DNA of 64,000 nucleotides from Sarocladium kiliense (GCA_030734395.1 JAUZTG010000016.1:2232001-2296000), one strand, 5' to 3'; positions 1 through 11,846 are shown, counted from the first letter of the stretch. Notes: generated by a model from the letters alone, not told the origin. Translations and numbers: made by a program.

Positions 1-236
1 GAAACGGCGGAACACACCTTCTCACGAGCAAAACCATCCTCCAGGAGCATGGGTCCTATTTGATCTGGCTTATTTACACGAAGCCAGTCATCCGTGTTGG
101 TCTGAAGGGTGCCAAAATCGCTTGTGATCCGATCTTTGTGGGAGACATCTTGGGTATTGGCCTCCAGCTGGGTCAACTTGACGCTTCCTGAACCCATGAC
201 GGCGTTTTTGATAGATTCTGGAACGAGGTGCGACAT
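1..236 (-). CDS. Catalase, N-terminal fragment cut by the window edge
   Basis: On the minus strand an ATG at 236-234 opens a frame beginning MSHLVPESIKNAV. It carries the pattern SDFGT...DDWLRV...GPMLLEDGFAREK, which matches the N-terminus of haem catalases (hydrogen peroxide to water and oxygen), where a similar LLED...REK segment precedes the haem-pocket His region. After the REK codons (position 18) the sequence reads GTGTGT, a good donor, so exon 1 is probably 236-18 and the last 17 bases belong to an intron. No signal peptide is visible, which favours an intracellular enzyme. The catalytic residues lie outside the window. The family call rests on about 70 residues. Confidence 0.6.
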   Translation of the reverse strand, partial: MSHLVPESIKNAVMGSGSVKLTQLEANTQDVSHKDRITSDFGTLQTNTDDWLRVNKPDQIGPMLLEDGFAREKVCSAV

Positions 237-928
237 GCTCTTCGTGATATGTGCTTGATTGACGATGGAGTTTGGCAATCAGGATAATTCAGCGGTGAAA
301 GGCCAGGCCCTTCACTCTGCCGGACCTCGAGCCTTTGTAGTCGGCCCATGGAACTCAGTCTTCAGAATTGCCGTTACAAAGTCGGTTACCCCTCCGCGAA
401 TTGGATAAAACTGACGTCAAAGACTATGCATCTCCGGTGTGTATTCGCGGATTCATCACTCATGCCAGTGAAACAGTGGATCGTGGTCGCAGCATTTGCT
501 CCGGGGGTTGTAGCCGAAGACGGTGAATCTCAGCGACATGCGCGTTGTTCAGCGAGAGCAGAAGAATGCATTCGCCCATCGTGATCCAATCGTTACTTGA
601 CCTTTACCAATATTGACAGGGGTCCCGACGTGTACCTTGCGCTGTCAAGATGGTGGTACTGGTATCCTAGTTTGGGGGGCGGGACGATCGCGATGAGCTG
701 TCTGCCGGAGCTGATGCTACGAACGGAATAACGAGAATAACTTGTATCGGGATTGATCCACAGATGCCGGAGAACATACCGAATATTCGCATTGCTTGGT
801 AATGAGAATTGTCGCGTAGTAATATGGGAATCGTGGCTGCCGATGTCATCTACGCAAGGCTGCAGATCTGGCTCTGGAGGTCTCCATCAGGCAGAGCAAC
901 TACCGAATATCGAGGTGTAGCTCTTTCT
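237..928. other. Intergenic, catalase promoter side
   Basis: It lies upstream of the catalase and downstream of the methyltransferase stop. Short open frames here show no splice-compatible or family-like sequence. I see no gene. Confidence 0.5.
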
Positions 929-2051
929 TCACTCGATCTGAGTGTCCGGCCTACGTGCAACCACAATTACGGCCTTCACGACCCTGGACCGACCGAACCA
1001 GCCAAATATCCTCCCCGCAAGCTTATACCCTCCCATGGATACCCCATACTGGCTTAGAGCCCGCTCTTGATGGTCGAGGAACCCTGACACTGGCTCGAAT
1101 ACGTGGCTTGATATGTCCTTGATTTCAATCTTATCCGGTGCATAGCCACACTCAATAAGCTCAGCTCGATACTCTGCCTCGGTTTTGAATGCTTTGACAG
1201 GGCATCTCATGATGATGCAGACGAGCCGCGCCCGCCATACATCACGCCACGGCGCTTTCTCGTTCAGAAGGAGGTCGAAAGCCATGGCATTTGCGCCAAT
1301 CTTGTTAGCAGCATAGCTGAAGACTGGCTTCCTCGATGGTTGGAAATGGTACAAACAGTCTAGTGCCAGAAGCCATGGCTCTTTAAAGTCGGGATCTGCT
1401 AAAGACTCCACGGCCTTCGTGGCTTGCGCGTTCCAGGTATCAGGTCTGGCTGCGTCAGCGCAGAAAAGCTTGAAAGAATCGTTGCTCAAAGCATTCGAGC
1501 CGCGAAGCTCGCGGGAGACATGGCGTGACGCAGTCTGCAATTGGGAAAGGTTGAGAGTGAGCCCAACATAGCGAAAGCTGTCCCACCCTCCGGGAGGCTC
1601 TGTGAGCCTAACAAGCTCGAACGTCTGGTCTCCGCAGCCAAATCCAAGATCAAGAATGGCTAGTGATTTGGGTTTCTGAGCCTGTGTATCGTGGTCTGCT
1701 TGCAGCAGCCCTGCTGTGCGCAGAATCTCTTTGAGGAGGTTGGCGCAGGCTTCCTCGAAAACCTCAACTGGCTGACCTTTGCTGTCGGTCCTGTAGAGAT
1801 GGTCAGCTGCCATCAAGTTCTGAGATTAAAACCACTGTCAGTTTACTCCGAATGAATGCTGCTCACCAGTAACCTAAGTTCATCCACGTTGAAGCCAGCG
1901 GCATGCGCGCATTGAGCTTCCAGTGACCCAGGCCATACGCGTCGCTGTTCCGGAGCGCGATGAGCGCTATCACGGAGAGCAGCAGGAGTGCCGCCACGAA
2001 GCCGCCGATGAAAGACACGGCGATGTCCCTTCCGGACGTGGATGATGACAT
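929..2051 (-). CDS. Membrane-anchored SAM-dependent methyltransferase
   Basis: Two exons, 2051-1867 and 1790-929, joined through a 76-base intron (GTGAGC...CTACAG), give 348 residues. The join restores a continuous ...WMNLGYW-TDSKGQPVEVFEEAC... segment; reading from the internal ATG at 1816 would instead translate intron sequence. Residues about 10-35 form one hydrophobic segment (FIGGFVAALLLLSVIALIAL), suggesting an N-terminal membrane anchor. The SAM-binding motif I, ILDLGFGCGDQ, is at about residues 107-117, typical of class I (Rossmann) methyltransferases. The substrate is unknown; sterol, fatty-acid or polyketide-type acceptors all occur in related families. It diverges from the FAD monooxygenase at 2690 across about 640 bases, so the two may share control. 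Confidence 0.8.
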
Positions 2052-2689
2052 GGCTGACGATAACGCGAGTCAACTGTGACTGTCAGGGAGTGGAAGTTGG
2101 ATTGAGGGACGGACGGGATGAACCGTTGGTGGCTGTAAAACTTTAGTGCGCCACCTCCTAAAGCTGTCAACTGAACAGGGGTCCAGGGCACCCGTGCTGG
2201 GATGGGAGGGACGAGACGAGGGCCAGGCATCTCATCCTCTCGCCTCTTTGTTCGGCTTATACATGGATAAGATGGCTCGTAAAAGAATCTACAGTTCGCG
2301 AAACGCTTGAACTCAGGAGCTATGCCTACTAAGTCATCGTTGGTCAAACTTCCAGTGACAAGACAGCGGCCACAAGCGTCGGTTTGCGAGACGGGCCAGC
2401 TGAGATGAACACGAAGTTCAAACGACCGCCTGGGCTTTACTATGGCAATGTCTCCAGCGACATGATTTACGATCATCTTGGGTAGTTCAATGTGCATAGT
2501 GCGCAAGCACGCAATACGGTGCAGTGCTGGGCCATTACTAAGCTCGTAGCTTCGGGTTTTCAAGAGAGGCCCGAGACACCTCGCACTTGAGGTACTGGAC
2601 TCCTCTCCCATCACTTTCCTGTCGTTCAATATACACTCTAGCTTTTTTTTTTTTTTTTTCGCTCAGTTTTTCATCTGCGACCATTGATC
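2052..2689. promoter_or_regulatory. Divergent promoter with a 17-T tract
   Basis: This is the shared upstream region of the methyltransferase and the FAD monooxygenase. An uninterrupted run of 17 T (2643-2659) lies 30 bases before the monooxygenase ATG, typical of pyrimidine-rich fungal core promoters. A 219-codon minus-strand frame (1970-2629) overlaps the methyltransferase exon and shows no recognisable features; I treat it as chance. Confidence 0.5.
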
Positions 2690-3859
2690 ATGTCGACGAG
2701 GAAGCCAGTTCTCATATCCGGCGCCGGCCTCAGTGCCCTACTTCTAGCGCAATCGCTACGTATATCGGGGATCCCGTTTCGCATTTTTGAGCGTGATGCG
2801 TCTTTTGACTTCCGCGGCCAGGGTTATCGCCTTAGATTGTCACGCGAAGGACTCGATGCTATCGAAGCGGTCTTGGACAAGCCTTTATGGGAGCGTTTCT
2901 GGGATGCCTGTGGCAAGACCAGTGGCGCGGGGTATCGCGAATATGACGCTATCGCCGGCACGTCCAAAGTGGTCGAGTCTGAGGAGCTGAGTTCTCGCGG
3001 TGGACAAACGATTGGTATCTCGCGAGGAGATATGCGAAGGATCTTTGCCCAAGGCTGCGAAGAGTACATCGAGTGGGATCGGAAGGTCACGGGCTATGAA
3101 CTGACGGCGGATGGTGTTCGTGCCATTTTCTCCGATGGCTCCAAGTCGGAAGAGGGAGCTCTCCTCGTTGGCGGCGAGGGTATCCATTCAGGCGTTGCCA
3201 AGCAGCTCTCGGGTGGCAAGCTCAAGGTTTACGACACAGGCGCCCGTGGAATTCACGGACAAGCACCTACGACTGCGTTCAAAGCACTCGGCGAGGGTGT
3301 TTTCCGACTCGTGGATCGGAGCCGTGACTCCCTCATCTTCCTCATCACCAATGTCCGTGCAGGCGACATGGATGACCCAAATATTCAATTTGGTTTCACG
3401 ATGGGAGGAAAGGCCGAAGTCATTCGTGCGCCTGGTGATGACTATGCTGTCATCGGAAAACCAGCGGCTGACCTTGCAAAGGCGCTCACAAGCGGTTGGG
3501 ATGCAAAGTTCAAACCAATCATTGACAACATTGTCGTCGATGAGGCAGCATTCTGGAAGATTACCTGTTCGACCCCAAGTGGGGTACCTGATTGGGAGAA
3601 TTGCAGCAGGGTGACAGTGATAGGAGACGCCGTCCATTCGATGACACCTGCTGGAGGTCTTGGAGCAAACACCGCCGTGAGGGACTCGGAGCTGTTGGGA
3701 CGACTTCTCAGGGAGGCTGGTGGCTGTCGCGATGGATTGACTGCCGACTATGAGAAGCAGATGAAGGTCTACGGAAGCGAAGCCGTCAAGACGAGCTACA
3801 AGATTGCGCAGGGTGCCTTTGGGGCCTCAATCGACGAAGACACCACTGCCACTATCTAG
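2690..3859 (+). CDS. FAD-dependent monooxygenase
   Basis: A single exon of 389 residues. I start at the ATG at 2690 (MSTRKPVLI); the frame extends two codons further only through a TTG. It has the dinucleotide-binding motif GAGLSALLLAQSL near residue 12, the arginine-containing FERDASFDFRGQGYRLRL that follows in this family, and the second FAD motif VIGDAVHSMTPAGGLGAN near residue 310. These place it with group A (PHBH-fold) aromatic hydroxylases, which insert one oxygen atom from O2 using NAD(P)H. No signal peptide or membrane helix is seen, so it is probably cytosolic. The substrate cannot be told from sequence. It is divergent from a methyltransferase, a common pairing in tailoring or degradation of aromatic compounds. 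Confidence 0.85.
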   Translation: MSTRKPVLISGAGLSALLLAQSLRISGIPFRIFERDASFDFRGQGYRLRLSREGLDAIEAVLDKPLWERFWDACGKTSGAGYREYDAIAGTSKVVESEELSSRGGQTIGISRGDMRRIFAQGCEEYIEWDRKVTGYELTADGVRAIFSDGSKSEEGALLVGGEGIHSGVAKQLSGGKLKVYDTGARGIHGQAPTTAFKALGEGVFRLVDRSRDSLIFLITNVRAGDMDDPNIQFGFTMGGKAEVIRAPGDDYAVIGKPAADLAKALTSGWDAKFKPIIDNIVVDEAAFWKITCSTPSGVPDWENCSRVTVIGDAVHSMTPAGGLGANTAVRDSELLGRLLREAGGCRDGLTADYEKQMKVYGSEAVKTSYKIAQGAFGASIDEDTTATI

Positions 3860-4429
3860 CGCCGCGGCTAGCTAGCTACGAAGATCTCTGATTGCGCTTG
3901 AAAACAAGGTTAATGTTTTGATCATCCATGGTAAGCCTACTTAATTCGGGAACAGGGTTCGGTTGGATCATGTTTACGTATTGCTCGGTCTTTGCTGATG
4001 TGCCAAGCTCGAGGTTGCACCACATTGTTGGTTGCCGACCGTCCGACATAGGCAGCTAGATACCCAAGAGGAGCACAGCAACAGTGCTGATGACCCCAAT
4101 CCTCCCCGTGATGCACGAACCCATGTTTATGCCAAGTTTAGATCGATGATACGCACAATTGCCCAATAGGGCAGGTCCCCTGGCGTGCCTAGAAGCTTAG
4201 TTGAATAGTCGCATCAGCCGGGAGCAGGCATCCCTGACTACTGCGCCTGTGTTTGCTTTGACCTCCCTAATCAAGCAGAGGATCCGGAACTTCTACCGAC
4301 CTGCCGAGCTTATTACAACCGTGCTTTGAATGGAAGTTGCGGGGGGAGAACGGAGTATAAGGGCGCAACTCACCCTCCCTACTCAGATCAACTCGGAGCA
4401 AGGAAAGTTTTGTTCCCTAAGCATTCACA
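3860..4429. other. Intergenic, promoter of the M14 carboxypeptidase
   Basis: It contains a TATA-like GTATAAG at 4355-4361, about 70 bases ahead of the carboxypeptidase ATG. No gene is seen. Confidence 0.45.
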
Positions 4430-5875
4430 ATGAAAGCATTCGTCGCGCTCACTCTTGGCCTCCAGGCCGTCACGGCAAAGGTGTCATACGAAGGGTACAA
4501 GGTGTACCATATCGAGACTACTGACTACGAGGCCACCGAGTTGGCGCTTTCGAGCTTGGACTATGTGTCTCTCAACTGCGAAAGCAACCACAAGACTCTG
4601 GAGGTCGCCGTCGCGCCGGACAGCCTGGAAGCCTTCGAGAAGCTTGGCTTGAATGCGGAGCTCACCGTCGCTGACCTCGGCGTGGAGATTGCGGCCGAGG
4701 GTGAACTGAAGCCGTACGAGGGTATGCAGTGGTTCATGTCTTCTACCCATCACGACTTCGCATACTGACGCTGTCTTTATAGCCAAGGCAAAGAAGCGGG
4801 ATACCTGCACTGGCCTTCCGGACGTCTCTTACTTCGATACATATCATGTCCTAGAGAAGCACATGGACTTCCTAGATGATCTTCAAACTGCGTTCATCCG
4901 GAACTCGGAGACCTTCGTCGCTGGCGAGTCCCTCGAAGGCCGTCCCATCAAAGGTATTCACCTCTGGGGCAAGGATGGCCCTGGTGTGAAGCCTGCCATC
5001 ATTTGGCATGGAACTGTTCATGCGCGCGAGTGGATTGTTGCACCCGTAGGCACCCACTGTGCCCAACTACTCTCTCTACATGTTACTAATATTGATCCTC
5101 TAGACTGTCGAGTATATGGCTTACCAGCTGATCAAGGGTTACCGGAAGAAGGATGCCTTCATCACTGATATTATCGATCAGTACGACTTCTACATTATGC
5201 CAGTGGTGAATCCCGATGGTGAGTTTGGAGATGAATGTGTAGCATCGTACAACGATAATGCTGACACAATACCTCTCAGGTTTCGTTTGGACGACCACCG
5301 AGAACCGACTCTGGCGCAAGAACCGCCAATCGCGCCCTGGTGCCACATGTCTCGGCACTGATGTCAACCGTAACTGGCCTCACCAGTGGGACGTACCTGG
5401 CGGCTCTTCAACGAACCCTTGCTCCGAGACTTACCGCGGCGAGTCGCCTGGTGACACTCCCGAGATGCAGGTCCTCACGAACCACACCCTCAGCATCGCA
5501 GACAGCGTGGGCATCAAGTTCTACGTCGACTGGCATGCCTTCAGCCAGCTTATCCTGTTGCCATATGGCTACAGCTGCAGCGCCGTTGTTAAGGATCTGG
5601 ATACCCAGATGGAACTGGCGTCTGGCGTCGCGCAAGCCATCCAGAGCGTCAATGGCCTCAACTTCATTTATGGCCCGACCTGTGAGACTATTTACCAGAC
5701 CTCTGGTGGAAGTATGGATTACGTCTATGATGTTGCTGGTGCTGAGCTCTCGTGGGCATTCGAGCTCAGGCCTGCTAGCTCTGGTCAAGGTGGCTTTGTA
5801 ATCCCGCCGGACCAGATCCTCCCATCGGGAGAGGAGAACTGGGAGGGCATGAAGCATCTGTTCGCGAACTTCTAG
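4430..5875 (+). CDS. Secreted zinc carboxypeptidase, peptidase family M14
   Basis: Four exons (4430-4721, 4783-5045, 5104-5218, 5280-5875) encode 421 residues. Residues 1-16 (MKAFVALTLGLQAVTA) are a signal peptide, followed by an activation propeptide that ends near KKRDTC. All M14A residues are visible: zinc ligands H177 and E180 in HAREW, H309 in DWHAF, substrate-binding R254 in DVNRNW, and the catalytic E385 in SWAFELRP. It should remove C-terminal amino acids from peptides outside the cell, after proteolytic removal of the propeptide. Length and order match fungal pro-carboxypeptidase A. Each join restores a conserved block: VAP-TVEYMAYQL and NPDG-FVWTTTENR. Confidence 0.93.
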
Positions 5876-6023
5876 GTATGATTAAACAGCCACGTGTAGT
5901 ATATCTGGTCCTCACTAGGCCAGTACACCACGACATGATAAAGACAAGCCATAGGCAGCCAATGACTATAATGGAACGAAGGCAAGCTTGACATGAGCCT
6001 GCCCCTCCTGCGAACCTGTACGC

Positions 6024-7925
6024 TCAGCTTCGAGCATCCTTTTCGCCCTTATTGTTGAACTTGTACTCAGACTTCTGAAGACCAATGGTCTCGCGGTACG
6101 CTTGCTTGAACTCTTCATCTGCCCAAAGCAGATCAATCTCCTCTAGGGACAGGTCCTTGGCTGATAGAACGAACATGTTAGCGTCTGTTTACTCCACATA
6201 CCCCGGCGATAGGTCACTTACTCTCTACCACGAAAATCCATGCAAGGATGGTGAAGAGGGCGCCGCCTAAACAGAACCAAATGTAGATCTTCGCGCCGAT
6301 GGCTGGGTCGATGGCTGCTTGACCGCCAAAGTAGGCTGAAAGAAAAGCCATAAACCAGAAAACGAGGTTGGCACTAGCCTGCACTTGACTCCTGTATTGA
6401 AGAGGAAGAATTTCGACCGCGTATAAGAAGGCTGTGTCTTGTAAGCTTGCGCATTCAGGGTGATGGGAATGGTAGGTCACGTACCCAGCCAGATCCAGCT
6501 TGCCCCATTCACCAGATTGAACAAGACCAAAACAACGACAGATCCCCACTGAACTCCTATGGACGGGTTCTTGATGTTGGTCAATCCGGTATAGACGCAC
6601 ATTAGTGCTGTCAAGGCCTTCATTCAGCGGTTAATTTAGCATGCGCATCAGCCCAGTTGGATATTGAGGAGAGTCTCACCGTGCCTCCCCAGCATAAGAG
6701 CGGTCTCCGACCCCAGCGACGAAGGATGAAGAAGCTCAACACCATCCCGATGGGAACACCGGTATTGATGGCCGACAGTGCCAGTGTGACCTCGTCGCCT
6801 TCCAGCCCTACACCTTGGAGGAGCGCTTGACCATAGAATGTTATCAACGACGTTCCGAAAAAGGGACCGCCCAGGTTGATCATGATGCCGATCCTAGCTT
6901 CCTATTAGCAACTCGTTCTAGGTCATGGATATCGTAGGTGATGTACCAAATTCGCCTAACATTCTTCGTAGGGCTGCCGTCTCCTGTGAAAAGAACTTTG
7001 AAGGAGAGTGGCTTGGTCTGTGTGCGCTCTAGCTCAATAGAAGTCATGATGCTCTCTCTCGCGACCAAAAAGCGTTCGTCTTGCTCGTCAACATCGAGAA
7101 GGCGTTTGATGGCATCTTCGCCTTCAGCTTGCTTCCCTCTGGCAAGAAGCCATCTGAATTCGGCATAAGCGAAGTACACTGGGGGTGAGAGAGCAAGACA
7201 TACCTTGGGGAGTCGGGACATCCATAGACCAAGACGAGGGCGACTATAAGGAAGATGGCCTGCATAGCGAGAGAAATTCGCCATGCATCGCTGAGTGGCG
7301 CCTTGAACATGCCATAGTTGAACCAAGCAGCTGCTGAAATGCCGCCAATACCCCAAAGAACCATGATCATCGTATCAATGGTCCGTTTCTCCTGCAACAG
7401 GCTTGATTCTTGTAGGTAAATAGGTGTAGTAGCGGCGAGTGCTATGAAGAAGCCGTATGAGCAATAAGAACTTGAAGAGGGGCGAGTTTCACTCACGTCC
7501 GTTTGCTATGCCCAAGACGACTCTTCCTGTCAGAATCTCAATGGGCGAGTGAGTCGCGGTCTGGAGGATCACGCCGACGATGGCGATCCAGCAGCATAGG
7601 ATCACACTCCTCCGACGTCCGAGACGCCAGCTGATCGGAGTGAAAGCCGCCAATCCGACAACGTCACCAAGTAAAATACCAGCGGCAATGAAGGTCAAGT
7701 AACGTGTGTCGGTGGGGTTACCGATCGTGTCGAGGAAATTCGGGTTGGCCAGAATGCCTCCAATGACGCCTGTGTGCAAGTAAGCATCTCTTCGGCTCAG
7801 TACGACCGTAACAATCGCGAGATCTCACCTGCATCCCATCCGTAGAGCATAAAGGCGAAACAATTGGCATAATTAAGTGTTCGCACAAGCCATTTGCCCC
7901 TCATGGGCCATTGATAGCTGAGCAT
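6024..7925 (-). CDS. MFS sugar transporter
   Basis: Eight exons: 7925-7829, 7769-7497, 7441-7204, 7153-6947, 6893-6680, 6617-6485, 6437-6222 and 6160-6024. They total exactly 505 codons (504 residues). Sugar-porter signatures in order are YGWDAGVIGGIL in helix 1, RLGRRRS after helix 2, CPDSPRWLLARG at the end of helix 6, RRWGRRPLL, and VVETKDLSLEEID after helix 12. Twelve membrane helices are expected at the plasma membrane, importing a hexose or related sugar with protons. The helix-12 motif has VET where most members have PET. The start at 7925 is the first in-frame ATG of exon 1; upstream sequence also has a usable acceptor (TTGCAG just before 7934), so an extra N-terminal exon cannot be excluded. 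Confidence 0.88.
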
Positions 7926-8530
7926 TCTGGAAGAACCTGCAAGATAGTCGTGAGGCTTTGACGAAGTTGATGAAGCCTGTGAATATTGGGGCCACTTTGA
8001 TCCCTATCTTCCCCAGTGATGGTGGGACAAGACTTTGAATGGCGGTGGAAATTCTCGACTTTATGATTTACAACTGCATCAGACGCGTCAGAACCCAGAG
8101 ATCCGGTATCAGGGACGGCCTCTAAGCTGGACCTGCAACCCTTGGCACTCCCTAGAAAAGATAAGGATGGTGTAAGTCTGTGAAGAGATTGTGGATCTTT
8201 CCCCGCGTTCAGACTGGGGAGCAACCCACTGCAAGCTGCACTAGTGACTGGGAAGAGATACGAGTCGACCCGGCGAGAAGAGGTAGTGGTCTAAGCGAGA
8301 CTAAAGCAAGTAGCTATCTTCAGACATGCATCTGCTGATTCACTATCCGCCGGTCATCCCTGCTCCTTGTCTTCATGCAGCTCTTCCGTCAGTGTCGGAC
8401 ATGTTCTGGGAGAACTTTGAGCCGGCGCGGGTACGTTCAATCAGAGGTGAGGCTATCTACACAGGCAAGGCGAATCGACGCGTAGGCTAGGTGAAATTCA
8501 CTTGCCGGAGCATCGACACTCTTGGTGTAT
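7926..8530. other. Intergenic, possible extra 5' exon of the sugar transporter
   Basis: A 107-codon minus-strand frame (7901-8224) lies here and is followed by TTGCAG just before the transporter's first helix. It could be an upstream exon or leader. I found no convincing donor, so it is left unannotated. Confidence 0.35.
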
Positions 8531-9229
8531 TCATGGGTTCCATATCTGTTCTCCTTCCGGTGCTCCGATAATCCCAGCGTTCAGTGTGATGCCGTGAAGA
8601 CTATAGTATGCCACAACCTGAATGATGTGCAGCGTTTGGTCTTTGCCGAGAATTTTGTTTGCCCTTTCCCAGAGCTCCTGTTCAAGAGGCTTGCCTCCCC
8701 GGACAAGTCGCATAGCCAAGTCAAATGCAACACTTTCTTTCTCAGTTAAGCCATCTGGCTTGATCCCATCGGTGATTGACTTCATTTGGTCCGCACTCAG
8801 AAGTTGCTTGCTAGCAATGATCCTTGAGTGCGAGTAGGTGAGGAAGCCGCCGAAGGAACCGGTAAAGTATCCTTGTGTTGCCATGATGGCCACCTCAGTT
8901 GGGCCAGGCTCCAGTGCAGGGAGGCTCAGGACCTCACTGTTTAGCCGCATAGTGTGTGTTGAGTACTGGGGGGTGTACATCATTATCGACAAGGGTCCCA
9001 GCAAGGCGCCTTCGCTGTCATGAAGTGTGAAGCTGAGAGGCTATTTAGTAACAAAGCCCTGGGATTCACCAGTCAAGCCGAGACGGTCAAGTCTGGCGGA
9101 TTCAAGCAAGCGATCAACGTACGTCTTCCCCATGCCGTTTCGTATTTTCATCTCCATCTCATCATGGAAAACACGCTGCTCTGCAGTGAGCTGCTCCGGT
9201 GGAATCGCAGGGTATCGTGGACCAGACAT
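8531..9229 (-). CDS. Carboxymuconolactone decarboxylase-like protein
   Basis: Two exons, 9229-9123 and 9032-8531, give 202 residues. The intron (GTACGT...CTCAG, 90 bases) is chosen because it fuses GMGKT directly to FTLHDSEGALLGPLS, the order seen in this family (a glycine-rich GALLGP segment, then a paired-helix domain). The rest contains TEVAIMATQGYFT and HGITLNAG, consistent with the AhpD/CMD fold. Catalytic cysteines of true AhpD peroxidases (CxxC) are absent, so a decarboxylase-like or uncharacterised CMD activity is more likely than a peroxidase. The only ATG in the first exon frame is at 9229. It diverges from the P450 at 10017. Confidence 0.75.
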
Positions 9230-10016
9230 GGTAGGCAATAGGAGGAGTTGAAGTAGGGACGACAAGAATGGAAGTGGCGACGCCGCCTAAAGCCATGGCC
9301 TGATCTGTTTAAGTATGCTCAGAATTCGTATGGATTGTTTGTCTAAATCATGGGCTCATTTGGGTTTTTCGCGGCCTCCGTAATCCTCGGCACCGTCCAT
9401 CATTGAGGTCATCCGAGAGCCAAGCTTGCCGAGCTGGTCGGCAAGTTATGAAGTCTTCCTATTCGCTTCGATACCAACACTAAGCGGCTCGTAGTTGAGC
9501 CTAGCGTTTGTCCTGAGACACTGAGCTTGTCTGCATCGAGGCGAATGACCCTAGCGACACGCAGGCCGATAAGACGGCCATCCTCCGAACCGCGAACTTG
9601 TACGTGGGCGACTATTCCCCGCATCGCTCGGCTTCGCAGCGCTGGTCAACTTTTTGCCGATACCACGCTTCATTGAATACACCTGACATGTCTTGACGTC
9701 GGCCCGCACCCCTTGTCGTGATGCCAAGTTTCGTTAGATGACTTCGACGAATGATAGATGATAACGCGGAACCGCGCAGGGAACACGCAATCTTGTGTGG
9801 CATTCTGATAGGGACGAGAGCGCGCCAGAAGTCATCTGTACTACTTTAAGTAGGCGTACACTTATCTTTACAGTTTGGAGCTGATATCACACCTACGCGG
9901 AACAAGAGACCGTTGACCGTGATACCCTAACAACAGAGAGAGCACGTACAGTCCTACCTCGCAAGACTACGCAGCTTGACCATCCCCCTATCTGAAACTG
10001 CTCATGAGATTTTGTT
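9230..10016. promoter_or_regulatory. Divergent promoter region, CMD-like gene and P450
   Basis: 787 bases between two divergent starts. Short minus-strand frames at 9409-9624 and 9612-9803 lack any family resemblance. No gene is seen, and no motif that I can name with confidence. Confidence 0.4.
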
Positions 10017-11846
10017 ATGGCTTCACATTCCCTTCATCTTTTAGCTATTGCAGCCATTATATACGTGGCTTACACAGCAGCCTCCAAGGCATTTAAACCT
10101 GGGAAACGATACCCACCAGGGCCGAAGGGACTGCCCATCGTAGGTAGCCTGTTCGATATTAACAATGAGCGCCCGTGGATTACATTCGGTGAGATGTGCA
10201 GAAAGCACGGTAAGTGAACCATCCGCCAATGTTCGCCTAAAGAGGCTCCTCACACCCGATGCAGGCGATATCGTAATGTTCTGGGTCATGGGTAGACCGA
10301 CTATACTCCTCGGTCGTATGGAGCATGCGGAGGCTCTGTTGCAAAAGCGGATGATGAACTACGGAGATAGGCCAGAACTCGTGATGGCACAAGAGTTCAT
10401 CACCCAGAATGGATGGTACTCGGGCACCGCGCGCTCTCATCATAACACGCATAAGAAACAGAGGAAGATCCTCAACGAACGTCTCCGAGCAAAGGCGCTT
10501 CGTGAATGGGCCCATCCTGCGGTGATGCCAGAGCTGCATCTCATGCTACAACGCCTGACTGACCAACCGGAGAGCTTTGTCAAGATCTTCAAGTGTTTTA
10601 CAGTCAATGTCATGCTTGGTACCACCTTCGCTCACGACTCCATACCTGACATCAACCATCCTATTGTCAGTCGGATCAACACTGCATCGGATCACCAGTT
10701 TGTCTGTCAGATTCAGGGGTACTTTTGGGTGGATTATTTCCCCTTCCTCAAGTACTTGCCGTCCTGGGTACCTGGGATGGCTTGGAAGAGACTTGGCTTG
10801 ACCTGGCGTGACGAGGTCGATACACTTTACGGTGAACTCTGGGACGGTACAGCCAAGCAAAATGAAAACGCAGATGGACCACCTTGCCTGGTGAAGACAC
10901 TCATTGAGAAGGAAATGCATCAGCTTAGTCTTCCAGAGGGTGCCACTCTGGCCTCCGCGATGGTGGATGCTGGCACAGAGACCCTTACAGCGACGACGCT
11001 TGTCTTGTAGGTTACCTCTTTGCATTTGACACTGTACCAGCCTCATGTACTGACGGGTTCTCCAAGCATGATAATCTTCATGTACTATCCTCACATTCTT
11101 AAAAAGGCACAGAGCACAGTTGATGAGGTGATTGGGAGAGATCGGCTCCCTAGTTTCGATGACGTGGGCAAGATGCCTTACATTTTAGCCATGATACGAG
11201 AGGCTTTCCGTTGGAGGACGGTGGCACCTATCGCTATTCCGCATGCTGTGGTTGAAGATGATATGTATGCAGGCTACGACATTCCCAAAGGTGCCACGGT
11301 GTACGCCCTATCGCAGTACATCCACGAAGACCCAGGGCTCTATCCGAATCCGAAGGATTACCGACCTGAGAGGTTTTTAGACGAGTCTGGGAACATTAAC
11401 AACCTGCCACATGCTGGTTTTGGATTGTGCGTGAATCTCTAGACGGAAGCCTCGGCAGTCAATCATTGCTAACATATTGCAGCGGGAGTCGGAAGTGTCT
11501 GGGAACTCATTTCGCGGAGCAAACACTTTACGTCTGTAAGTGCGCCCTATACATACAGAAGCCCCGCAAGTGGAATTTGACTGATAGCTCAATCACAGTG
11601 ATCTCTAGCTTTGTCCAAAACTTCGATATCACCGCCCCAGTCGATGAACGGGGAACGCCAATTCTACCCAGCCTTGATCCAATGGACTGGGGAGCATTCC
11701 TCGCGTCGTACGTGGCTTCAGGTATCATGGAGAACCGCACGTCGTCTTGCTAACATGTTAGCAGTCCACCTCCCTTCGACTTCAAAGCTAACATCACACC
11801 GAGGTCGATCACGTCTGTTGAGACCATTAACAGCACTGTTGAGTAG
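10017..11846 (+). CDS. Cytochrome P450 monooxygenase
   Basis: Six exons (10017-10209, 10265-11006, 11067-11426, 11483-11535, 11599-11707, 11765-11846) give 512 residues. An N-terminal hydrophobic anchor (residues about 5-22) is followed by the proline-rich hinge YPPGPKGLP, so it sits on the ER membrane. Further on are the I-helix AGTETLTATT, the K-helix EAFR, the PERF motif (YRPERFLDE) and the haem loop FGFGSRKCLG with Cys437 as thiolate ligand, which is created by the exon 3-4 join. The C-terminal exon restores the usual PPPFDFKANITPRS end; without it the frame stops in the intron. Overall it resembles the OrdA (CYP64-like) group of fungal P450s. The substrate is unknown. Confidence 0.9.

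Noticed and set aside
1970..2629. 219-codon minus-strand open frame
   Set aside because: It overlaps the methyltransferase first exon in another frame, has no motif, and spans the divergent promoter including its regulatory-looking sequence.
3188..3637. 149-codon frame antisense to the FAD monooxygenase
   Set aside because: Mirror frame of a well-supported coding exon; no features of its own.
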